A stretch of DNA of 64,000 nucleotides, taken from positions 61,254,863 to 61,318,862 of the forward strand of contig CM063284.1 in the NCBI GenBank assembly GCA_032173965.1, given 5' to 3'. Within the stretch, counting starts at the first letter, position 1. Each line of letters starts with the position of its first letter. Below, piece after piece: positions 12,210 to 21,009 of the stretch. This stretch comes from Sitta carolinensis. Lineage: Eukaryota > Chordata > Aves > Passeriformes > Sittidae. Below the pieces are notes generated by a model. It saw only the letters and a list, made by a program, of their open reading frames with translations. It made no database searches and was not told the DNA's origin. Made by a program: the position numbers and the translations under genes.

Positions 12210-13500
12210 AACAGGTGTACCAGAAACCATTTTATGCTAGAAATTACATCCAAATTAAAATTCCCTCTTTGTCAGGGGGGAAAAGTTTACAGAGAAAAAG
12301 ATAAATAGGGTGAAAGAGAAAAGATGAACATTGGAAAAAACGTAACAGTGAAACATAAGTGGTGTGGTTCAAATTATTTTCTCTGTTGTTCTCTTGGGAG
12401 AACATTCAATGAACCTGGGCAGAAATGCCTTTTTTTGCCAGATAAACGTCTTCTGAGGATTCCTCTCCAGCATGTGGAGAGGAACACAGTCCTCTGAGAG
12501 ACAGTGAGAGCAGAAGTTTGGGTAGGTGCACTAAACACTGCCTGGAGGAATCTTCTCCTTCACACACTGCTGACAATTAGGACACTGTCTGGCTAAGTGA
12601 AGTACTTCATGTTGGGTGTTCCACATTAAAAAGACTTGTTAGCATTTTAAAAAGGGAGATAGCAGTGCTACCTGAGTATAATTATTACAGAATCCTGGAA
12701 ATTCAAATTCTTGTTTTTACACATATTCATTCATGCAAATGTGGAACCTGACCCAGAAATTTTATTCAGGTGAGTAATCTGCTTTTGACTTCAATGGGAT
12801 TCTATCATATATGAACAAAATAATCAAGACATGTTTTGAATTTGCAGTCACCTCCATTTATCTTCAAGGGGGACTGTTGAGTTGTAAAAATGCCCAATCA
12901 TGCCAATTTGTCCAGATGAGATATCAAATCTCCTTTTTAATATTCAGCTTCAGCAATATGGAAAGAAACACTGCCAAATACTCCATAACCATTTTACTGG
13001 GATTACTCACATTTTGATTAGAAAATTCTCATTTCACATGGGTGTTGTCACCTGCCCTGTGCTAGATACATCATCTCTGCTGTGCAATTAATTACATAAA
13101 CACTGAAAAATGAGTTTATGACCTGGAATGGAGTTTTGATAAACTCCTCTGAAGACATACCTGAAACACAGCCCAGTAGAATCCTGAACAGATAGAAATG
13201 ATTTATGCATATACAATAGCACACACAGCCTCTAAACAAACTGAAGACCTGCCAGGAGCAGCAGTACTTCAATACCTGGTTTCAAATAAAGAACGTAAAA
13301 GAGACCATAACTGAGGAATGAGGCACTGAATCCTGCAGCAGGGGGAAGGTAAGGAGAAAACTAATAATTTGAGAGATTTACAGCATCCATGTACTTTCTG
13401 ATGGGCAAAAGGGTGAAGAAGGGACAGAGAACCAGAATGGTGAGGACAATAGACATGGTAAGCTTCACATCAACAGTGCTGTTTCCTTATTAAGTTGATT

Positions 13501-13556
13501 AATACTTGGCCTCCTGAGCCACAGGTCTAATTCATTTACCACATGAGCTACACCTC
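13501..13556 (-). pseudogene. decayed tRNA-like sequence (possible tRNA-derived SINE relic)
   Basis: Read on the minus strand, the sequence begins GGTGTAGCTCATGTGGTAAA. This closely resembles the 5' half of a tRNA, including the internal pol III A box (usually TAGCTCAGTTGGTAGAG). About 25 bases later it has GGCTCAGGAGGCC, placed like an anticodon arm and variable region. I cannot find a good B box (GGTTCGAATCC type), so it is not a functional tRNA gene. It could be an old tRNA-derived SINE, a tRNA pseudogene or chance. Confidence 0.25.
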
Positions 13557-13609
13557 TGTAACAAGGGTGACCCTAACATGTCTCCTATTTTTCCTCCTAT
13601 CCTGCACAG

Positions 13610-13648
13610 ACTGAACACTGACTGTCCCACTGCCTCAGATGCCTTTGG
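13610..13648 (+). other. candidate short exon, 39 nt
   Basis: The segment is preceded by one of the best acceptors in the window: about 28 nearly all-pyrimidine bases (TCTCCTATTTTTCCTCCTAT, then CCTGCACAG) ending at 13609. It ends at TTTGG followed by GTGAGC, a reasonable donor. It is 39 nt. Frame 1 has a stop at its fourth codon while frame 2 is open (begins LNTDCP). It could instead be the start of a longer exon into the GC-rich stretch ending near 13890. No product recognised. Confidence 0.2.
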
Positions 13649-16416
13649 GTGAGCCTGGACCAACGCTCCATCTCTCCCGGGGCGGAGGCTGTGGCTCCAA
13701 ATGGCAGCAAATCTGAGGCAGCAACCAGCTCCCAGAACAAGAGGTGTCCCTTGTCACTTGCTGTCACCTCCTCCCTGCCACCAGCCGTGGTCCTTAGCTG
13801 GCCCCTGGGTGAAATGGCGCAGGGAGAGGGACAGGGCAAGCCAACCCTCCCCAGAGAGGCAGTTCTCAGCGTGCTGCAGTCTTAGTCAAGAGAGTCATTA
13901 AACAGCAGCAAGTGCAAGCCATTGCTAAAAGCCCTCTGAGTGTCTTTTCACATGTGGGCTAGAAAAGTGGGAGGCTGTGGTATTGCTGCAGCAACCAGGA
14001 GACACAAAATAACCAGTACGTAGAGTACCATTCTGAAAACACATTCTCTTATTCCTTGGAGCAAATACATTTGGTGCCTCATACCAAAAAAATAAATAAA
14101 CTAAACAAACCAAAACAGCAGGTTAGGACCTGGAAAACAAAACCAACCAAACATAAATAAATCATGGACATCTTGTAATATAGTAAAATACTTAGGCATT
14201 GTCATCTGTTGCTTATTACAGTTTCATTTACATTGGAATTTTCTTTGTTTTCCTGCAACAGTTGTGTTACTGTATTATTTTAAAACCAGTCAGTAATGTG
14301 AGTAGAAGAATCTATCTTTTCATTATTCTGGCCAATATTATATTGTGCAAGAAATGAGAGTTAAATTAATTTTAATGCACCATTTTAGTAAGAAGACAAC
14401 CACAGTTCTCGATTGCAATTACAGAGATAATTACAATTTCATTGGTAGTGCTTAATATTAAGAATACAACATTTACCTTTGATGAACATTATGTAAGATG
14501 AACCCAAACTATTTTTTAAATTGTATCTTGGCTTGTTTTATTTCTTAACTCTGACTGTTTTATAAAGGCATAAAGAGTTTTACAGGTAGGGTATGCAGAA
14601 ATGGGCTGACTGGTTCAACATTAAATTCCTGTATAGTGATTTGAGAAAAAACATTAATTTTGAAGCAGCTCTGGAGGCTGAGTATAGAGATTATTAAACA
14701 TAAGTTTTATATATGCAGAAAGATTGCTTTTGCATGAATTTACTTTTAAAATGTTAATATATGCATAAGAAAATTGTGTTTCTTAATCTCTGAAGAAACA
14801 CTTATCACTAGGAACCGCTTAATTCTTTTCCTGTGCTTGATTTATTAGCTTATGAAATTATGGTAATAGTTTGCATGTTAATGGTTTTGGGGCTCAAATG
14901 ACCTGATTTTAATAATGAAGTAATTTATGCAGTAAATGTAATCAGCATCTATGAATCTCACTTAAAAGAACATGCCAGTGATTACCTATGCTAAAAACAA
15001 ATGACTGTCAGCATGGTATACACTTTATGCTATGACAAGCAACTGGGATGTGTTCAGCTGAGCACACCCTTTAGGCTGGCTGGGTCCTACTCTGACAAAC
15101 ACCACTGAACCTGGCAACTGCAGCTCTGTTTACAGACCTTCCATTGCAGACTGACTTTGACTCTTGGTCATCTTCTAAGAAAAAGGACAAGGACAGGAGA
15201 TGGGCATCACTGAAGTTGAACCAGTGGGAATTCCTCCATGAAGAGAAGAATCCTGGGGCACAGAGACCTCACGCATCTGGACAAAGCGGGTTGCAGGAAG
15301 AGAGGAAAAGTGTATGTTTAGGGAAGAAGTTGTAAGTTTTATGAATTACAAGAAAAAGGAGACTTTTATTAAGGATTTGACCTGCCTGGCATATAAAAGA
15401 TGCAATCCCCTGCAACATTTGGTAAGCCTATGTCAAATGGATCCATCACTTTCCTAAAACACCTCTATTTACAGACCTGCTCACTGTCAGGATGTCTGTG
15501 AACCCTGTCTCTGTTCCCTTGTGTTGTTTACAGTGCTGTTCCCCAACATGAGAAGAAATACTAGACTGGGCTTTGAAAAGCAAACAGCAATGCTTTCTTT
15601 GCAGTAAGGCAAGCTTGTGTTTTGATAACCTGCTGAACACTGAGATTCATTTTGGTATAAAAGATTCAAAAATATATAACTAGCTGCCAAATATGATCTA
15701 ACTGTTCAAACACGCAGACAGAAGCTGAGGGAGGTCAGATTGGACATCAGCCAAAATGTATAAAATCAATGGAAGAAACCCCATTGATTCAGCAGAGCTG
15801 GATCATTTGTTCACCCAAGAAATCTCTAAGGGCCAGAAGTCCTCACCACTTCCAAAGACCAAAACAGTACAACTACATTTTGTCTTCAAGTGTCAAAATT
15901 CAACTTTACTGTTAACTTTATGAAATTTATGTCATCTCTTAAAGAGAAAACAAGAAGGACAAGATACTTTAGCATTTTTAAAATTTTATTATCTCAGTCA
16001 CAGGGGCCATGGAAGCCCAAGGAAGATATGGATCGTGCAACAGAAGCCCTTCAAACCCTGCCCCTTCCCACAGACTGTGTGTTCAGGGGCAGAGTAGGGC
16101 CTCCCAGAACCTCACTAAGGCAGCCATGGGAGCAAAGGCAACCAAAGCCACGCTGCTGCCTGCACGCAGCTATAGAGGGCGGCGAGGCTGACCCTCCGCA
16201 TTAGCCCTGGACAGGAACTGGACACGGCAAAACGAAACCTGATGAAAGCGTCCCTGCAGAGGAAGAGACAGGGCTTATTCTTCAAGCGGCAAAAGTCCCC
16301 AGCTCCCGAGGAGCCCGGCTCAGCTGAGCTCCGCTGGTGTAATCAGAGCAAACCTGATCAAAGGCAGTGTGTTTGCTTTAGACGCGGATGCCATGCACGC
16401 TGTTGCCATGGCGCCG

Positions 16417-16444
16417 TGACAGCTTAATGAGCTGTCGCCTGTCA
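16417..16444. promoter_or_regulatory. palindromic homeodomain/TALE-type motif cluster
   Basis: TGACAG lies at 16417-16422 and its inverse CTGTCA at 16439-16444. Between them, 16418-16436 is an interrupted palindrome: GACAGCT, a TAATG centre, then AGCTGTC. TGACAG is the known core of MEIS/PREP/TGIF proteins and TAAT is the homeodomain core. That proteins bind here is inference from motif spacing and symmetry. Confidence 0.3.
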
Positions 16445-16568
16445 CCCGAGCCGCTGTTACCATGCACCCGCGCTGCCCTGCCCCCGCTCTCCGGGGAAAG
16501 GAGCTTGGGCAGGCTCGGGAGAGGCTCACGGATGAGCCCTGGCTGCTCCTGCCCCGTCCCTCTCGCAG

Positions 16569-16772
16569 GCCCAGACATCCTCGTCTCGCCAAACAGGATT
16601 TCTGGAGGTGAAATTGCCCCTCCTCCGTTTCCCTGCCTTGTGCCTGGAGGACATTCCCCTGACAAGAGGGACCTGCTGTCGGCGGCAGCGGCAGGGTCAG
16701 GAAGGCGGAAAATAAAAGGAGAAATTTCAAAGTTCAGACGATTTTCTTGGCAGGCCATGACAGCTGAAAGGG
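16569..16772 (+). other. candidate exon inside the CpG cluster, 204 nt
   Basis: No product recognised. The segment follows a strong acceptor, CTGCCCCGTCCCTCTCGCAG (ends 16568), and stops at AGG followed by GTAAGG (from 16773). It is 204 nt, a multiple of three. A frame that also extends upstream to an ATG at 16388 is open across it. That frame ends in a basic stretch (GRRKIKGEISKFRR) after a short poly-Ala. GC-rich DNA produces long open frames by chance: two minus-strand frames are also open here, so openness alone is weak evidence. It could be a coding exon, a noncoding RNA exon, or neither. Confidence 0.25.
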
Positions 16773-17130
16773 GTAAGGATCTGTCTGGTGTTTACTTGGA
16801 AATCCAACAAGAATAGCCTGCCGCTGACGAGCTAGGCTCACAAACACAATCCCGGGCCGCAGAGCCCCAGCACCGGCTCGTGCTTCCCGTGGGACACACA
16901 CACAGACACGCGGACAGCCAGCACCTGCGCCTCAAAACCAACAGGAAAACCCGGCCTGCTCTATCTTCCCTGCTGTGGGAATCTCAGCCTCCCTGGCTTG
17001 GCCAGGACGGGGGGCCCTGTGGTTTGCCTGGCTGGAAGAGGAGAGGGAGTGCAGCCATAAGTGCCCTTTGCTCCCAGAAAAAGGCTGGGTGCCGGGCAGG
17101 CGGCAGCATCCCCTGGCTGCCATTCTGGCT

Positions 17131-20100
17131 GAGAGCTTCCCACAAGTGAAGGGGAATGGAGGCTCACACTTGTTGGGGTAGGAGTGTGTAATCTGCAGGG
17201 AAGAGCTGGGGGAACTGTGGTGCATCCTCTTCTGCTGTGCCTTGTGGGAAGGGAGGCACATGTAACCATGGCTGCCTAGCGCACCCTGGAAGGCTGGGAA
17301 GTTTCGTACTGGCATTTAAGCTCCTAGCACTGAAACACAGTATTTACAAATGGACTAATTTGCTCTGAGTATAACACTGCACCCCCAGAAATTAGCTTGG
17401 TAGAAACACAGTAAATACAGTTTTGTATTTACTTACCTGCATTAAAGAAGAACAGAAACATACCACAACACACGAAAAATGTTAGGTGATTTGAAGCTAT
17501 CAGTTTGTTCATTAGCTGGCTTAAGTAACAGCATACTGTTAGCACAACTATCTTTATTTCATGCTAGTCTTGTTTCTTACATCGTGTCTTGATTTAATAT
17601 CAGTCTTTAAATACTTCTGGGCAAGAACTTGTTTCCCTTTATACTCTTCTGCCCTTAGTAAATAAGCCCCTGTTCCAACAATGCCTGTAGTTTCTAAAAT
17701 GTAATCAGCAATAATATTTATTGCTTTTTTGTGTGCCCATCCAGAAAAAGAAAATTGTTGCCAGAATAACACTCAGAACAATAACAGGATGCAAATGTGC
17801 ATATTCTTCCAGCTTGCATGCTTCACTCAAGAATCATGTCAGTTCATGGGGAAGTCAGTGGGAAACCTGACCAAAAGAGGACTTCTGATTTGTGTCCCGG
17901 GCATCTTTTTGTTGGATTTGTCACAACTAATGCCCTTTTGCTTGTGACTCTTTACATGCTAGAAATGTTTGTAAGCCACAATAGGAATTTGGTCAAAAAA
18001 GCTGCCATGATTTTAAAAATAGTAGTGAAGAACAACATATTGCAAGCTGAGAGGAGAATAAAAATATGGGATTCAATGTGTTCATGATTTTAAGAAACAA
18101 GAAGGAGAAGAAAAGCCCATCTTCTAGTAACTGAATACCCTGATAAAGCCTAGAAATGGTTAACCATAGGGATATGAGGTTTTGCACATCTCTGCCTCTT
18201 TCACTTCCCACTCCCACTCCCACTCCTGAATCTAACATCTCCTGCCTCTTCAAGTGCTGTTTCACGGCTCTGTGACTCCTCTCCTCCGCCTGTGACCTGC
18301 CTCTCAGAGCATCTTTCCTGCTCCCCCCTCCCCAGCAGAGCAGCCCCAGGCCAGGGTGACCTCTCCCTTGGGATCTTTTGTCTCACGGTCTCAGACAGCG
18401 TGGAGTGACAGGGAGCAGCAGCGACAGCGAGCAGGATCCCCACCCCAGCGCCTCCCTAATCAAGCAGCGCTCACACAGCTCACACGCCTGCCTGCAGGCT
18501 TCTCTCTTTAATGTGACATTGATCATCATGACACAAAATGGTCACAGATACCACTTCCTAGAATTCAGGAATGTGACAGCTAGAGACAGAATCGCTAGTC
18601 TATGGCCCGAAGACTATACGGATTATTCAGGTCAGGATAAATCAGGATGGATATTTGCCCTACTTCCATATTCTAGCTATTAATAACCAAAAGCACGCCA
18701 GATTGTGGCTTGTTCTGTGCGACTGCACAAGGGAGCAATGCTCCCTCCCCCACGCCTCCACATACACATGCACAGATGAATATTTTTGGCTAACATTCGA
18801 AAGCTATTCGCAAACCCAGCCCCTCAGCTCAGAGTAAAGCCCCAAGCACATGAAGGCTCTCCTTCACCAGGCAAGAAAGGAAAGCCAAAGCAGGCTGAAG
18901 AAAGAGACCAGAGACCTCTCCTGGTCTACTGCCCCAGAAACCCTGAAGAATGCAAGCTGCTGCTCTCCTCTGTTTTCTTCAAGGCACAGCACAATTCAGT
19001 CAGTCAGGGCTCACCCCTTTTCCCAAGTAGACTGCCACAAAATGAATACTCTCTTGGGAGGGTAGAGAGGCTACCTAGGGAAGCACAGCCACACTGCTCC
19101 TGGCAAGATTTCTCTCCATCACACCTATGCAGGAATTCAGTAGGAAGAAGCAACACTTCCTCCCCAATACTGAAAAAGAGAGACCATACAGCTGCAGAAT
19201 TAAATTAAGTTCCACCTTCCCCAGCTTTAAAATAGCAGATGAATTATCCTCCATGCTGAGTCAGCAGTCATCTTTTAGGAAGATGCAAGGCAGAAATTGC
19301 ACAGTGTCTCTTTTCAGAATACTAACTTTTGTGAGCCACCTTTAAAATTTTGGAAGATCAATCCTCAGAAGCCTGAAGTTCTGCTACTTTTAAAATAGTA
19401 TTTCAAAAGCCAGCTTTTGCTTTTGATTGCAGAGGGGAAAATAAAGATATTTTTCAGACCACTGACATGGAAGAAAAACTGCCCTGACAGCTGAGACAAC
19501 TTCCCTGAATAGGATCCCTCTGCTCTTGGGAGTTGGAAAGCTATTCTCTGCTATCCCTTTTGGGGCACTTATGCAATCTGCTCTAGCAACTGGTGCCAGT
19601 TCAGTTCAGCTACAGACCAGACTCTCTGGACAGTCTAAATGCCATTCTCAGGATTTGCCTAGGAATAAAGCCTTTATACATCTCTCAACCACCATATTCA
19701 TGGTCTGTTACTGTAAACCATTATGGCTAATCCCAGTCCATAAAATGCCACTGGTTCCCATTTTAATTCCAAAAAGATAGCACTTATGCAGCAACTGCAG
19801 CACCCGGCAATTAGGCAGCACTAGATGAACTGTCTTCTGTCTGTGTTTCTAGACACTACTCCATATTTTATTTATCAGCTAAAAGCCAAGCAAAGTAACA
19901 ATAACAAGTGTAGGTGGAGTGCCAAGAGCAGCACACAAGCCTCAACAACACTCATTTTCCCTCTCCTGCTTCTGTCCTGCTCTTGACTCTGATCTTAGTT
20001 AACACAAGGCCTCAGTGACTGCAGTTCATAATCTTTGCATCTTTGGTCCTCTGCTAAGCAGAATGCTCGTAATTCTATGCAGTTTAAAACAGGCTGTTCC

Positions 20101-20970
20101 TGCTCAGCTCATTTAACAACTAGATTTGTTAGATCTCTATGCATTATTTGGCAGAGAGCACAATAAGCAGTTGCCAAGTCCTATCTTGGGTTACTCTTCC
20201 AGAGGTTCTTTAAGCTGGGAAAATAAAAAGTGTCCTTCACTTTATTTAAGTATGAAAACACTTTTTTTTCCTGCTTCCTTTGATTCTAATCATAATATTA
20301 TCCCGGACATAGACATCTTCAAATAAATACTGGTCAGATGTTTTCAGAGGACCTGAACTGAGAAATGTTAATAAAATAGAAAGCACACTCTAGTCTTCCC
20401 TCTGCATTGGATTGTTCAGCTGAAGCAACTGTGGTTTTGCTTATGAAGGTACAAGTTTGTCTAAATCCTCCACGGCAGTCCAGTAATCTGGATGTGCTGA
20501 TAATTGTTCAGTCACTTACTGATTAACACAGGTATCTCTATTCCTTAGAGTACTGGAGCTTCCCCATTGAAAACAAGAAGAAAAATCTCCAGGCTCATTA
20601 AATTAAAAGGTCAGTAAGGAAATGAGAGACAACTTGGGGAAAGAATTAAAAACATATAGCATTCCCATACTACAAAGAGAATTTTAAATAGACTTTTAAA
20701 GATATAAGTAAACGGAAAAAAATATTAGTATTTCTTTCTCTTTGCATCCCTGCTAACAGAAAAAACAATGATCTGGGTCACTGGCCTTTCTAAATTCAGG
20801 AAGTCAAACATATCATTAAGGACAGCAGAAGGAACAACCCCTCAGAGGAAGCACAGAGAAAAGGCAATAGAGAGCTCAGGGAAGTAAAAAAAAACTTTTG
20901 GTGGAGTCCAAAGGTTTTGAATTGAGCAATTCTTATTGCTTGTCCCTATCAGTCAAAATCTGAAGTGGGA
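17131..20970. other. unique noncoding stretch
   Basis: Mostly AT-rich, with a second moderately GC-rich, pyrimidine-rich patch at about 18190-18500 that includes a small CCCACT repeat near 18208-18226. On the minus strand, 17431-17460 carries a zero-length exon (recursive splice) pattern. Frames of 70-140 codons at 17.8-19.2 kb are not recognisable. Confidence 0.45.
17431..17460 (-). promoter_or_regulatory. recursive-splice-site-like junction
   Basis: Read on the minus strand, a pyrimidine-rich tract (TTTCTGTTCTTCTTTAA) ends in TGCAG and is followed at once by GTAAGTAAAT, an almost ideal donor. The acceptor AG and donor GT therefore touch (junction at 17437/17436). This acceptor-donor fusion is the known signature of recursive splice sites, which remove very long vertebrate introns in steps. 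If real, the window lies in a long intron of a minus-strand gene. A single occurrence can be chance. Confidence 0.3.
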
Positions 20971-20971
20971 G

Positions 20972-21009
20972 ATCTGATGTATCTTTCTTTCAAGAAAGAT
21001 ACATCAGAT
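20972..21009. repeat. perfect inverted repeat, 18-bp arms, 2-bp spacer
   Basis: The left arm (20972-20989, ATCTGATGTATCTTTCTT) and right arm (20992-21009) are exact reverse complements, separated only by TC. The outer bases do not pair, so the palindrome ends sharply. Such near-perfect palindromes often arise by template switching during replication. It is too short to resemble a typical microRNA precursor. Confidence 0.95.

Larger units (their letters stand above)
12210..16100. other. mostly unique noncoding stretch with GC-richer islands
   Basis: AT-rich sequence broken by a GC-richer patch at about 13610-13890. A very AT-rich block at about 14200-14960 is dense in TAAT and ATTA cores and looks like a possible conserved noncoding element. 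A donor-like CAG/GTGAGT lies at 12767-12775. I see no gene. Confidence 0.4.
16100..17130. promoter_or_regulatory. CpG-island-like, GC-rich block
   Basis: This is the only region with dense CpG dinucleotides, most concentrated at about 16300-16930, where CGs recur every 10-30 bases. The flanks are AT-rich and nearly CpG-free. In warm-blooded vertebrates such clusters usually mark unmethylated promoters or developmental enhancers. It contains a TCF/LEF-like GATCAAAGG near 16355, RFX X-box-like motifs at 16402 and 16456, and a palindromic TAAT/TGACAG cluster at 16417-16444. Long frames on both strands here are a side effect of GC content. The transcribed direction is not evident. Boundaries and CpG density are by eye. 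Confidence 0.5.

Noticed and set aside
16320..16758. Two minus-strand frames of about 130 codons, one with a signal-peptide-like start
   Set aside because: The apparent start codon of the signal-peptide-like frame is TTG, not ATG, and several frames are open together because the block is GC-rich.
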